Source: an uncultured Clostridia bacterium (GTDB lineage Bacteria; Bacillota; Clostridia; RUG12999). Taken from it: DNA of 46,732 nucleotides. Positions within the stretch are counted from its first letter, which is position 1. Every line of letters begins with the position of its first letter. Positions 1 to 9,196 of this stretch are shown here, piece by piece. Location of the stretch: positions 1-46,732 of the forward strand of contig CAMNSU010000012.1 in the NCBI GenBank assembly GCA_946555455.1, in the 5' to 3' direction. The position numbers were made by a program, and so were the translations under genes. Below the pieces are notes generated by a model. The model did no database searches and was not told where the DNA came from. It worked only from the letters and a program-made list of their open reading frames with translations.

Positions 1-591
1 CGCAACGCTGAGCAGTCCCAACATTTCCATCAGAAAATGATTGTGGTCTGCATTCGGCCATAAAAGCGGCGATACTTCCTCCAGCAGCCGCGCATGTTCC
101 AGCAAACTGTTTCGGTAAACCCCTTGCAACTCCGCTGAAAACAGTGGGTCGTCCGCCAAAAAATCCATCAAAAGCGGAAAGGTTTTATACGCGCGAATCC
201 CTACCTCTAAAATGCGCCAAGGGTGCGGACCGCTGAAAAGCGCGTCCATTTCATGAATATCCCGCGGCACCTGCGGCGCAGGTACTGTTTTTACCCAATG
301 CGCCAGTTCGTCCAGCACTTTTTTTGCATATTTTTCTTCCCTTGTCAGCGCATATGCCGCCAGCAGCGGCTGCCAATGCGTCATACGGTTGAGCTGCCAC
401 AAATATTCCTTGTCGCCCACCTTGTTGTCCGTCCAATCCACCGGATTGCCCACAAACAGCGGTTTGGCGCCCGTGCCGGGCAGAATATGTTCTCCCCGCA
501 GATACATGTCCGCACGCCGAATCGTTTCCTGCGCCACCTCCGGCAATCTTTTTTGTATCAACGCCGCGCGGCGCTGCATGTCCTGCCGCAT
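1..591 (-). CDS. heparinase II/III family polysaccharide lyase (N-terminal part; gene runs off the left edge)
   Basis: The first 197 codons of a leftward gene are visible. The start ATG at 591 follows a G-rich ribosome site (GGGGG about 8 bases upstream). The protein matches the all-alpha N-terminal toroid domain of heparinase II/III lyases: a WQLNRMTHWQPLLAAYALT stretch near residue 70, then WRILEVGIRAY and later NADHNHFLMEMLGLL, where the family keeps WR-LE-GIR and a conserved Asn/His pair. These enzymes cleave uronic-acid polysaccharides (heparin/heparan, alginate, ulvan-like glycans) by beta-elimination, leaving 4,5-unsaturated uronates. There is no clear signal peptide, so it may act inside the cell on imported oligosaccharides. 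It is the last gene seen in the same-direction locus that includes the GH88 gene, whose enzyme removes exactly such unsaturated ends. The substrate cannot be fixed because the catalytic domain is outside the window. Confidence 0.82.
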   Translation of the reverse strand, partial: MRQDMQRRAALIQKRLPEVAQETIRRADMYLRGEHILPGTGAKPLFVGNPVDWTDNKVGDKEYLWQLNRMTHWQPLLAAYALTREEKYAKKVLDELAHWVKTVPAPQVPRDIHEMDALFSGPHPWRILEVGIRAYKTFPLLMDFLADDPLFSAELQGVYRNSLLEHARLLEEVSPLLWPNADHNHFLMEMLGLLSVA

Positions 592-622
592 TTTATTGTC
601 CCCCTTTTCTCTGCTCTACTGC

Positions 623-2107
623 TCATTTTTTGTTCACAAACACCGGCGATACCCATGCATATTGCTCGTTTTTCTGTCGCACTTCCACATAATAAACATC
701 ATGCTCCGTCTGCGGCGTATCTTTGACATTCGCCTGAAACCGGTACGTCGTATCCGGCACTGCCTGATGTACCAGACAGGCGTGGCTGTTATAGCTGTCC
801 ATGTGCATGGAGCGGGAGCTTTCCAGCAGTTCTCCCACCGTCACATTCATTTGCCGTCCGTTTACCTCCAGCGAAAGCGCCGTTTTGGAGCTGCCGCTGA
901 CAGTCAGGTTCACTGCCGCTGTCGCCGGTACGGTACTGGACGGATTTTTAAATGTCTCCGCGGTAAATTCCACGCTGCTGTCGCTGCACACGGCAATGTG
1001 GTTACGGAGCTTGTTCACATCATCATCCGCTTTGTCTTTTTCCGCCGGCGAAAGAACATTGCGCCCGCGGAAACACGGTTCCGCGTCCAAAAATTTTCCG
1101 CCGCGCACGCCCGCCGCGCATTCCCACAGATACCCTTCTTCGGTGTTTTTACCCCAGCCCAGTTCGATACGGATTTTATAGTTCCCTTCCGTTTCGTCCG
1201 ATTCCGGCTGATGGAACACATAGAGCGGTTTCAGGTTTTTATATAACGTAATGCTGTCGATAAAATCGCACGCTTCCACGTTAATATCAATGTCACGCGC
1301 GTCCGCTGTGATTTCACTGCCCATGGGCGCGCCGTTAATGGAAAATTGACAGCGGATTTTGTCCCCTGTGACCGCATAAGTCCGCCGTTTCAAAATAGCG
1401 TCCCAAATCGCTTCTTTTGTGGATTCTTCCGCCCAGACCGCCGCGCGTCCGTCGCCATAGCTGCCCGGGTAGCCTGCATGATGGTCGGTGGACGCGACAA
1501 ATCCGAATTTATATCCGCGGCGCAATCCTTCCCATGCTGTGCTGCGTCCGTCGCGCGGTCCCATGGTGTGGTAGTAAGGATAGGGCGCGCTGTCCGACAT
1601 GCCGCAGCCATGCTTGGAATAGACTTCCACCACCGGAGAAACCGTTTCATCAAATTCCTCCCAGTTGATACCGCGGTATCCCGGCGTGTAGCCCATGTGG
1701 TGGGGAATCACAATGCCAGGACTGGGCGACACATTTTCCAGCAAATTTTTGGGAGACGCAGATGGGATTAGTGGTAAGTGATTGTCTGTGGAAAGCAAAT
1801 GATAGTCCCCATAGTGGGAGGAATGCATTTCGTAGCCCTGAAAAGTGATAAACCCTTCCGCCGCCGCTGTCGCTACAATCGCGCGGATTTCCTCCCAGCG
1901 CGCTTTCAGTTTGGCAAACCCTGCCTTGTGATAGTCCACCAGAAACGCGCGCTCCGGCGTGCGCTCCGGAATATCGGGCCACATCGCATGTCCTGTCACC
2001 ATACAAAAATCCAATTGTTCCCGCGCCGCGGCAAGCGCATGTTCCAGACTTCCATATCCATAGGTCATGCCGCAGTGGTTATGGATATCGCCAAACAAAA
2101 GTTTCAT
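623..2107 (-). CDS. PHP-type (CehA/McbA or DUF3604-like) metallohydrolase
   Basis: A 494-residue protein starting at 2107 after GGAGG with a 6-base gap. The N-terminus carries GDIHNHCG, then TGHAMWPD near residue 40, PHHMGY near 135, a glutamate in VVEVYSKHG and STDHHAGYPG near 210. This is the His/Asp metal-ligand series of PHP-fold hydrolases of the CehA/McbA and DUF3604 type. The C-terminal 250 residues look like beta-sandwich material. Such proteins often sit in glycan-use loci and are thought to act on phosphate, sulfate or ester bonds, but no exact reaction can be given. It lies 31 bases upstream of the heparinase-like gene and is probably co-transcribed with it. No signal peptide is seen. 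Confidence 0.72.
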   Translation of the reverse strand: MKLLFGDIHNHCGMTYGYGSLEHALAAAREQLDFCMVTGHAMWPDIPERTPERAFLVDYHKAGFAKLKARWEEIRAIVATAAAEGFITFQGYEMHSSHYGDYHLLSTDNHLPLIPSASPKNLLENVSPSPGIVIPHHMGYTPGYRGINWEEFDETVSPVVEVYSKHGCGMSDSAPYPYYHTMGPRDGRSTAWEGLRRGYKFGFVASTDHHAGYPGSYGDGRAAVWAEESTKEAIWDAILKRRTYAVTGDKIRCQFSINGAPMGSEITADARDIDINVEACDFIDSITLYKNLKPLYVFHQPESDETEGNYKIRIELGWGKNTEEGYLWECAAGVRGGKFLDAEPCFRGRNVLSPAEKDKADDDVNKLRNHIAVCSDSSVEFTAETFKNPSSTVPATAAVNLTVSGSSKTALSLEVNGRQMNVTVGELLESSRSMHMDSYNSHACLVHQAVPDTTYRFQANVKDTPQTEHDVYYVEVRQKNEQYAWVSPVFVNKK

Positions 2108-2227
2108 AGTTATCCTCCTGATTTCTACTCATTATGAAGGGGGCGGAAGCCGGTAAACTGCGCCGGACTCCGTCCCCTCTCTTTTTTTCATTGCAGTCGC
2201 TGCCGCGACTATGATTGCGATTTACTA

Positions 2228-2341
2228 ATAAACACAGTAGTGTTTATCATGTACTTTTTGGAGCAAAAGCACATTTCCCCTTGCAGAGGTGATACCAGTC
2301 ACTTGCGTGACTGATATGTACTTTTTGCCGACAAAAAGTAC
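2228..2341. repeat. three consecutive perfect hairpins
   Basis: Three perfect palindromes follow each other downstream of the SLH gene: an 8-bp stem with loop AGTA (2228-2247), CAGTCAC/GTGACTG with loop TTGC (2296-2313), and a 10-bp stem GTACTTTTTG with loop CCGA (2318-2341). No long T tract follows any of them. They continue into the composite repeat to the right. Confidence 0.6.
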
Positions 2342-2385
2342 CAAAAACGCTGGGGCGTTCCGCTTCGCCCCCAATTGTCGCTACG

Positions 2386-2466
2386 GATATTTACCCCTTG
2401 AAAATGTCCTCCGACTTTGTGCTTTGCACAAAGTCTCCCCCTCTTACTTTTCTTGGGGTAAATATC
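2386..2466 (-). repeat. nested hairpin module, copy A
   Basis: Outer arms GATATTTACCCC/GGGGTAAATATC (12 bp) enclose the conserved segments of the family (read on the minus strand: GAAAAGTAAGAGGGGGAG and CGGAGGACATTTTC). An inner perfect palindrome ACTTTGTGC-TTT-GCACAAAGT lies between them at 2414-2434. Confidence 0.8.
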
Positions 2467-2573
2467 CTCCGCTCCTTTGCCCCCAGCCGCCTTCGCTCCT
2501 GCGGAGGGCTATAGTGCTTGTCGTTACTATAGCTTTCTACAGTAAGTAACCGGAATCGGACTACTTTTCATTC

Positions 2574-2606
2574 ATGGAATGTCCGGACACGTGCCGGACA
2601 TTCCAT
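2574..2606 (-). repeat. hairpin module H, copy 1
   Basis: A 13-bp perfect stem ATGGAATGTCCGG/CCGGACATTCCAT with a 7-base loop. On the minus strand it is followed by the conserved tail GAATGAAAAGTAGT and TTCCGGTTA shared by all copies. Confidence 0.75.
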
Positions 2607-2682
2607 ACCTCTCGCCGTTCGGAGTGCCGAGGTACGAGGCGCGACGCGCGAGCGCAGAACGGCAGGGGGCAAAGAGCGGAGA

Positions 2683-2755
2683 ATGTATTCTTCCAAGAAA
2701 AGTAAGAGGAGGAGCGGGCATAGCCCGCGGGGGACATTTTCAAGGAAGAATACAT
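2683..2755 (+). repeat. nested hairpin module, copy B
   Basis: Outer arms ATGTATTCTTCC/GGAAGAATACAT (12 bp) and inner palindrome CGGGC-ATA-GCCCG (2715-2727), with the conserved family segments between them. Both stems differ in sequence from copy A while the unpaired segments are the same. Confidence 0.8.
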
Positions 2756-2835
2756 GCGGAGCGTACCTTGGGGGGACGATAACGACGGCACGCATAGCAA
2801 GCCGGAGTAAGTCCCCTCTTGGCACTATATACGTT

Positions 2836-4644
2836 TTATTTTTTCAGCAATTCATACAGCATTTTACATGCCTGTGCACGCGTTGCGTTTTGCTGCGGCT
2901 GGAAGGAACCGTCCTCCATACCGTTCACAATGCCGTTTGCCTGCATTTTGCCAACCGCTTCCGCTGCATAGTCACTAATTGCCGCTGCATCGGTGAACGC
3001 TGCGCCTGTTCCACCGTCCAGCGAAACGCCCGCATACTGTGCGGCGCGCACGATAATCACCGCCATATCCTCTCGCGTGATGTTGGCATTCGGACTAAAT
3101 CCGCTGCCGGTGCCGTTCACAATACCACAGGCTGCCGCTGTACGCACTACATCATAGAACCAGTCGCCCTGCGCCACATCGTCAAACGCCACACTGCCGG
3201 CGTCCGCTGTAATTTCCAGCGCATTCACAATCATTTTCACAAATTCTGCGCGCGTCACACTGCTTTCCGGGTCAAACACGCCGCTTTCTTTACCATTGAC
3301 CACGCCGCGGTAATACAGAGCAAGAATGGGTTCCTGCGCCCATTCGGAACCTGCCAAATCATAGAACACCTGCGTGTTCTCCGTGCCGGTACCGCTGCCC
3401 GTGCCTGTGCCGCTTCCGGTTCCTGTTCCCGCGCCCGGATTTGTCGGAATACCTGTCCAGGAACCACCTCCGCCGCTTCCGCTGCCACCGCCATGTCCGC
3501 CTCCGCCCTGCGGCGGCGTTGTCGTAATCTTATCATCATCATCTGTGCCCGCTGCGTATTCCTGCACCTTTGCCGCAAACTGCGCGGCAATCTCCGCCGC
3601 CGTCGGCATGGTGAGTTTCATCAAATCGTTTATCACGCGCACCCGTTTCGTGTCTGACAACGCGTCATATGCCGTGAAATCAATGCCCAGTGTCGCCGCT
3701 TCCCGCCGCAGCACCTCCTGCATGGTGCCGGACGCCGTGATATCATTGATATATCCAACCAGCGCCGCTTTTTCAAAAGATGCACGCGCGGTCTGCACGT
3801 CCGCAAAATTTCCCTCCGCCGCTAACGCCTGATAAACAATCGTGCGATTCGCCGCTAAGTTGATTTTTGCATAATTGCTGCCGTCTCCCATGGCAAACTG
3901 ATAGTAGTGATTATAATTTCCGATATATTCCTGCAATTTTGCCGCGTCTTTTGTGCTTTGCAGCAGTGCAAACGCTGCCGGCTGCTCAAACAGCCGCGCA
4001 ATGCGGTTCGCACTCGCCAAATCCTCTCCGTCAATCGCCGGGTCGGCGTTTACAATCGCGCCATAGATTTTTTCCGCTGCCGCACCGGTCAATGTTTTTT
4101 GTGCATCGTCCGCCAAATCGCCGTTCATACCCAATTTCACAGCAACGTCTTTTGTGAACATCTCCTGCAACGCTTCCGGTGATTCTACCGCCGCAATCGC
4201 ACGCAGTACGTCCAATACATCGTTCCGGTTGGTGTAGTCAATCGTTCCGGTTTTGATGTCGCCGCACGCCAGAATAAACGGATATGCGCCCGTTTCGCCT
4301 TCCACGCCGTCCGGACCTTTGGTCATGTCAAATTCAATTTCAAATACACCGTCCTCAAAAGACTGCACGGTGTCTGTATAATATAGTTTTTCCTCCAGCA
4401 CGTCCGTCGTTTGCAAAATGCCGCTCACATTGGTGCCGGGCACGAATACCATCAGCGTCACACCGGTTTCTTTCTTTGCCGTCAACGCGCCGGAAACGAC
4501 GACAAATCCCGTTTCCACGTCCACATCAGGCACATCGATTTCTGCAAAAGCGCTGCCTGCTGCCAACGAACCGGCTGTGCATACCATCATGCATACCGCC
4601 GCTGCCAGCGCAGTGAGTCTGCGTGCCAATTGATTTCTTTTCAT
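2836..4644 (-). CDS. SLH-domain surface protein
   Basis: The protein is 602 residues long from the ATG at 4644, chosen because GGAGGGAACA precedes it and a signal peptide follows at once; an in-frame start at 4734 has neither. After the signal peptide (about residues 1-35, ending ASAFA-like) comes a beta-rich region of about 100 residues, an alpha-rich region to about residue 370, a Gly/Ser/Thr-rich linker, and three S-layer homology domains at the C-terminus (FYDLAGSEWAQEPI, FDDVAQGDWFYDVV, FTDAAAISDYAAEA, each with a TRAE/TRED/TRAQ motif). SLH domains hold proteins to pyruvylated secondary cell-wall polymer. It lies 100 bases after the large modular protein gene, in the same direction, and could help display or dock that protein or its glycan. 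The middle region is not recognised. Confidence 0.8.
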   Translation of the reverse strand: MKRNQLARRLTALAAAVCMMVCTAGSLAAGSAFAEIDVPDVDVETGFVVVSGALTAKKETGVTLMVFVPGTNVSGILQTTDVLEEKLYYTDTVQSFEDGVFEIEFDMTKGPDGVEGETGAYPFILACGDIKTGTIDYTNRNDVLDVLRAIAAVESPEALQEMFTKDVAVKLGMNGDLADDAQKTLTGAAAEKIYGAIVNADPAIDGEDLASANRIARLFEQPAAFALLQSTKDAAKLQEYIGNYNHYYQFAMGDGSNYAKINLAANRTIVYQALAAEGNFADVQTARASFEKAALVGYINDITASGTMQEVLRREAATLGIDFTAYDALSDTKRVRVINDLMKLTMPTAAEIAAQFAAKVQEYAAGTDDDDKITTTPPQGGGGHGGGSGSGGGGSWTGIPTNPGAGTGTGSGTGTGSGTGTENTQVFYDLAGSEWAQEPILALYYRGVVNGKESGVFDPESSVTRAEFVKMIVNALEITADAGSVAFDDVAQGDWFYDVVRTAAACGIVNGTGSGFSPNANITREDMAVIIVRAAQYAGVSLDGGTGAAFTDAAAISDYAAEAVGKMQANGIVNGMEDGSFQPQQNATRAQACKMLYELLKK

Positions 4645-4743
4645 TGTTCCCTCCACCCGCTTTCTATCGTTTTCAGCCCTTCCGGCCGGTTCTTCTGTTT
4701 GTTTGGGAGGGACGCCGCGCCCGCTCCCAAACACATCATTTCT

Positions 4744-7700
4744 TTATTCTCCGTCAATCGCCGCTAAAACGTCCAGCGTTTCGCCATTTTCGCCCATTCT
4801 CCAGATGAAATAGCGGACGCTGTAGTTGTTTCCTGACGGTTTATGCACAATTTCCTCTGCGGTCAGAGAAACCGTCTCACCTGTCCGGAGGGTTACTTGT
4901 TTCGTTTTTGCTGCCATGAGCGACGGCTTGCCGGTGCTGTTGTCATACAGCGCGCTCATTACCAGCGCAGTATCGTCCGCGCTGTCCAGATTCTTTTTAA
5001 TCGTAATGCCTGCCGCCTCGTTTTCAAGGTCGATAAAATAGTCGGAATCCGGACGCAGACCGGTCTGCGTACCCGGTACCACATTTGGCGTCACAAGACG
5101 CGTTCTGTCCGGCGCGCCTTCATAGATGTCCAGATTGTCAATATAGAGCGGTCCGAAGCCCTCCGCTATATTGATGCGGAGCTGTTTCGCCGTATAGGGA
5201 TTGCCGTTCAGGTTGAAGGTCAATTTTCCCGTTTCGCCTGTTGTGGTGTCGGTCACGGTCACAGTCGTGCTTGCAATGCCGGTTGTTGAACCGGTCGTTC
5301 CGACATGCACTTCCACATGGAACCAGTGATTCGGCGTATATTTCAGCGCCGGTTTTATATCTGTTGCATTTGCTTCAAAAATACCGTCTTTTCCAATTTG
5401 GAACGGACGTCTGCTGATTTCCGGAAGCTGAACCATTGCCATGTAATCGCCAACGCTATAGTCCTCTTTGGTGCCAAAGAAATCATAGGCGACCGTATAG
5501 CCCGTTTTATAGTCCGGCACTGTGCCAAGATTGATGTTCAACGCCCCGTTTTCCATTTTCAGAGTGTTGTTTTCTTTGGCACCGCGATAGGCATAGTCTT
5601 TTGCCAGCTTTGCCGTCCAAGTATAGTTTCCGTTTGCGCTGAGCGCAAAATCCTGTTTCTTTCCGGAAGCCGGCAATTCCCATGTTTCAAAGGTGTTTTG
5701 TTCCATGGTTCCTGCCAGTTTATCCACACCAAATGTCGCTGTCAGCGTCACATCTCCTGCCGGCATGGTGATCGTCAACGGATTTTGCGTCTGCTGTGCG
5801 GCGCTCAAGGTGATACCTTCCGCCGTCCAACTTGTAAACTGATACCCTTTGTTTGCCGTTGCCGCTACCGTCACTTGCGTGCCCGCTTCAAATGCCGCGC
5901 CCGCCGTCTGCACTGCCGCGGTTCCCTGTGCGCTGTCAGACGTTGCCGCCGTCACGGAATAGGTTTGCAGACCCGGTGTGCTGTTCGCCACCGTAACCGT
6001 CACTGCCGGATTCGTGCCGCCGTCCATTGCAAAGGTCAATGTATGGGCACCCAATGATAACGTATCCAGATAAGAGGTTGCAATGGTATAGGTATTGCCG
6101 CTTACGGTATAGTCCGTATCTTTTGCCAGTGTCGCACTGCCGTTTTTCAACGCGCTGAAGGTATAATCACCCGCCGCTAACGTTACGGCAACCGCCTGAT
6201 GGTCTGCGTGGCTGGCATATTTATCATAATTTGCCGCCGCAGGCGTTACGGACGCATTCGTTTTTGCCGCAAACGCCGCCGTGAGTGTCACGTCCGCGTC
6301 CGGCATGGTAATGGTCAGCGGATTCTGTTTTTGCTGCTGCGCACTCAAAGTGATTCCTGCTGCTGTCCAGCCCGCGAATTTATAGCCTGCTTTGGGCGTG
6401 GCTTCCACCGTCACGCTTGCGCCCGCTTCAAACCCATTTCCTTCTGTCGTCACTGCCGCGGTTCCCTGCGCACTGTCCGTCGAAGCCGCTGTCACTATGT
6501 GCGTGCCTGCCGGAGGTGGCGTAGTACCGGGCGCAATCGTCGGTGTCACCAGACGTGTTCTGTCCGGCGCGCCTAAATAGAAATCAAGGTTGTCAACATA
6601 AAGGTCAATATCTCTCGCAGTTTGAATCTGGAAATATCCACAGGCTCTTGCATCAACATTAGGACCATAGGTCACAGTTCCTGTTTGCCCCGCTGTGGTA
6701 TCTGTCAGGATACCGGTCGCATTTCCGCTCGCCGGCATATATAATTCTATATGATACCAATGATTTGGTGTATACGCCATTGTCGCTCCGTTGCCGTCTG
6801 TTACCGCCACACCATTAATTGAAAAATTCCCACCGCTCTCTATTGCGAGCGCCCGTGTGCCCACCAAATGAATGAGTTCTAAACGTGCGGGAGCAGTCGG
6901 GAAGGTCCCATAGAAATCATAGGCAAGCGTCCATGCGCCAGATACCCCTTTGGGCGTCAGTCTCATATACAGCGGCTGTCCGGTGCCTTTCAGCAGAAAC
7001 GAGGTGTTTTGTATGGTTCCGTTGTCCGCCTTGTCCATTTGCAGCGTGTTATAGCTGCTGTAAGAATAGGCGCCGTTCGCGCTGCCGGAAACAAATGCTG
7101 TCGGCGGCGCTCCCTCCAAATCCTTCCATGTCTCAAAAGTATTTTGTTCAATCGTTTTGTTGATATTGATGGCAAGACGCGCCGATTTTGAGTCGTTTTT
7201 GCCGTCATATGCTACAATAAACGCCAGTGTAGTCGTTTTTCCTGCCTCTTTGGTATCCAGATAAGAGGTTTTAATCGTATATTTGTTACCGTCCACGGTA
7301 TAATCTGTACCTTCTACCAATACTTCCGCACTGGTTTTCTTAATTTGTACAAACGTATAGTCACCTGTATCCAGCGTCACTTCAATATCTTTGCGGTTCG
7401 GTGAACTTTGGTCATACGTTGCTGTCGTTTTATCAAGACTTGCCGTGCGCAGCGCTTTGAAATTCGCCGTCAGCGTCACGTCGCCTGCCGGCATGTTGAA
7501 TGTGATTTCTTTTGCCGTCGCGTCCGCGAGTGTCACGCCGGTTGCCGTCCAGTTCACAAATCCATATCCGCTGTTTGGCGTTGCCGTAACAGTCACTTCC
7601 GCGCCCTCTTTCACGCTGCCTCCCTCGGGACTTACCGCCACTTTTCCGCCTTCTCCGGCAGTGGCAGTCAATGTATGCGTCGGTGTATTGTCGCTTACCG

Positions 7701-9183
7701 TTACGGTCAGCGTTGGGTCGGCGCCGCCGTCCATGTCAAAGGTCAATGTGTTTTCCCCTGCCGGCAGCGTATCCAAATAGGAGGTTGCAATGGTATAGGT
7801 ATTTCCACTTACAGTATAGTCCACCCCCCCTACAAGAGTTTTTTCGCCGTTTTTCAATGCAGCAAAGGTATAGTCGCCCGGTGTAAGCGTCACTTCAAGC
7901 GCACTGCGGCTCGCGTCGTTCGCGTCATATGTCGCGGTAGTGGGTGTGATGGTCGCGTCCGTTTTTGCCGCAAATGCCGCTTCCAGCGTCACTGCGCCTG
8001 CCGGCATGTCGAACTTGGCAGGGTTTGCCATAGCATCTGTTAATGTCACACCGGTTGCCGTCCAGCCTGTGAATTTATAACCGCTGTTCGGTGTTGCCGT
8101 GACGGTCACTGCCGCGCCCTCTTCAAATTCCGTGCCGGTCGGCGACACGCCTACCGTTCCGCCTGTTCCCGCAGTGGCAGTCAGTGCATATCTCGATACT
8201 TCTACAAAGTTCGCCGTCAGCGTCACATCAGCGCTCTCCACCGCAATCTCCAGCGGATTTGCCTTTTGCTGCTCCGCGCTCAAGGTAATACCTTCCGCTG
8301 TCCAGCCTGTGAAAGCATAGCCGTCTTTCGCTTGCGCAGTCGCTGTGGCAGTTCCACCTGTTTTCAGGTAGTTTTCCGCTTTGTTTGCGCCGCCTGTCAC
8401 AGACACGGTTCCTGCATTTTCATCTGCACTTACGCCCGATACTTTATAAGCAGTGGCATTCGGAATCTGTGCCGCGCGGCTTAAGTTTCCGCCCGCCGTA
8501 CCGGTATAGATTTCAAAGTTGTCCATATACAGTGCACTGGTAGCAGCGTCAGCATATGTCGCAAGGAACACAATCTGTGTGTTTGGTCCCTTTCCATCAG
8601 TAACTGCCCATGATTTATTTGCTGATTTCCCTGTTGCTAAATCTGTTATCGTTACAGCTAATCTATTTTCCACCGGTGTTGCAGCGCTTGACATGCTTGC
8701 CACTACTTTTGCATGATACCAATGTCCCGGTATATAGTCTAAGTCTAAATCCCCTGCATTTGCTTGAAATTTTTTGCTCTTTACATTGATAGAAATCGGT
8801 CTTTTACCAATGGTATTCAACATCATGAATCTCAATTCGGTACCCGATGCATCAGTAGTAGAAAGTTCTCCCTCGCCATAGAGGTCAAACTCTATAGTAT
8901 ACTCCTCTGTCAGTGCGTTTTTTAATCCAACCGTATGGTTTCTTTCCGTCAGCTTCATGCTCTTATTTGTCGCTCCGCCGCCGGTACCTGTCACAAGCTG
9001 CGGCACTCGAATGAGCGTCAGCGTTGCATTGCTGCCGCCAAATTCCATGCCGCTCGACAGTGCCGCCATCTCTTCAAATGTTTCCGATACGATAATTTCT
9101 CCTGCCGCTGTGACCGCGGAAAACGGCAGCGCGGCTGCCAGCATGACAAATACCAATGCCAGCGAACATAATTTGCGTTTCAT
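4744..9183 (-). CDS. large secreted modular protein with jellyroll, InlB B-like and X2 repeats
   Basis: 1,479 residues with a signal peptide (about 1-26, MKRKLCSLALVFVMLAAALP). Three jellyroll (LamG/concanavalin-like) domains lie at about 28-230, 675-890 and 1165-1375. Each contains a GHWYH/NHWYH/NHWFH motif and ends in LY-x-DN, two of them in GAPDRTRLVTP. Between them are five InlB B-repeat-like units (GWTATGVTL type followed by DVTLTA-F) and three X2-like carbohydrate-binding modules (DYTVSGNTYTI-TSYLDTL). No catalytic module, SLH or sortase signal is seen, so it is secreted or held by another protein, perhaps the SLH protein encoded next. The GH88 gene ends 13 bases upstream. The role is inferred to be glycan binding at the cell surface; the repeats may have arisen by internal duplication of a jellyroll-InlB-X2 block. 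Confidence 0.75.
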   Translation of the reverse strand: MKRKLCSLALVFVMLAAALPFSAVTAAGEIIVSETFEEMAALSSGMEFGGSNATLTLIRVPQLVTGTGGGATNKSMKLTERNHTVGLKNALTEEYTIEFDLYGEGELSTTDASGTELRFMMLNTIGKRPISINVKSKKFQANAGDLDLDYIPGHWYHAKVVASMSSAATPVENRLAVTITDLATGKSANKSWAVTDGKGPNTQIVFLATYADAATSALYMDNFEIYTGTAGGNLSRAAQIPNATAYKVSGVSADENAGTVSVTGGANKAENYLKTGGTATATAQAKDGYAFTGWTAEGITLSAEQQKANPLEIAVESADVTLTANFVEVSRYALTATAGTGGTVGVSPTGTEFEEGAAVTVTATPNSGYKFTGWTATGVTLTDAMANPAKFDMPAGAVTLEAAFAAKTDATITPTTATYDANDASRSALEVTLTPGDYTFAALKNGEKTLVGGVDYTVSGNTYTIATSYLDTLPAGENTLTFDMDGGADPTLTVTVSDNTPTHTLTATAGEGGKVAVSPEGGSVKEGAEVTVTATPNSGYGFVNWTATGVTLADATAKEITFNMPAGDVTLTANFKALRTASLDKTTATYDQSSPNRKDIEVTLDTGDYTFVQIKKTSAEVLVEGTDYTVDGNKYTIKTSYLDTKEAGKTTTLAFIVAYDGKNDSKSARLAININKTIEQNTFETWKDLEGAPPTAFVSGSANGAYSYSSYNTLQMDKADNGTIQNTSFLLKGTGQPLYMRLTPKGVSGAWTLAYDFYGTFPTAPARLELIHLVGTRALAIESGGNFSINGVAVTDGNGATMAYTPNHWYHIELYMPASGNATGILTDTTAGQTGTVTYGPNVDARACGYFQIQTARDIDLYVDNLDFYLGAPDRTRLVTPTIAPGTTPPPAGTHIVTAASTDSAQGTAAVTTEGNGFEAGASVTVEATPKAGYKFAGWTAAGITLSAQQQKQNPLTITMPDADVTLTAAFAAKTNASVTPAAANYDKYASHADHQAVAVTLAAGDYTFSALKNGSATLAKDTDYTVSGNTYTIATSYLDTLSLGAHTLTFAMDGGTNPAVTVTVANSTPGLQTYSVTAATSDSAQGTAAVQTAGAAFEAGTQVTVAATANKGYQFTSWTAEGITLSAAQQTQNPLTITMPAGDVTLTATFGVDKLAGTMEQNTFETWELPASGKKQDFALSANGNYTWTAKLAKDYAYRGAKENNTLKMENGALNINLGTVPDYKTGYTVAYDFFGTKEDYSVGDYMAMVQLPEISRRPFQIGKDGIFEANATDIKPALKYTPNHWFHVEVHVGTTGSTTGIASTTVTVTDTTTGETGKLTFNLNGNPYTAKQLRINIAEGFGPLYIDNLDIYEGAPDRTRLVTPNVVPGTQTGLRPDSDYFIDLENEAAGITIKKNLDSADDTALVMSALYDNSTGKPSLMAAKTKQVTLRTGETVSLTAEEIVHKPSGNNYSVRYFIWRMGENGETLDVLAAIDGE

Positions 9184-9196
9184 TGTCTCATTCCTC

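Larger units (their letters stand above)
2366..2822. repeat. composite intergenic repeat locus 1 (hairpin modules A, H, B, G)
   Basis: This fills the 728-base gap between the PHP gene and the SLH gene and holds no credible gene. From left to right it contains nested hairpin A (inverted), hairpin H1 (inverted), nested hairpin B (forward) and a G-type module (inverted, 2770-2822, GGGGGGAC pairing with GTCCCCT around an inner hairpin). The same modules recur in five other intergenic regions of the window. The small ORFs seen here, in both strands, are translations of the hairpins. Confidence 0.75.

Noticed and set aside
2228-2755. CRISPR array
   Set aside because: The repeats are palindromic modules at irregular spacing and in both orientations, with no regular unit-spacer pattern and no cas genes.
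2366-2822. Insertion sequence remnant
   Set aside because: No transposase-like frame exists in any of the composite repeat loci; terminal inverted repeats with target duplications are not evident.
2561-2825. Several 70-90 residue frames on both strands between the PHP and SLH genes
   Set aside because: They read through inverted repeats, lack ribosome sites and recur only because the repeats recur (also at 24897-25130, 32569-33129 and 38740-39151).
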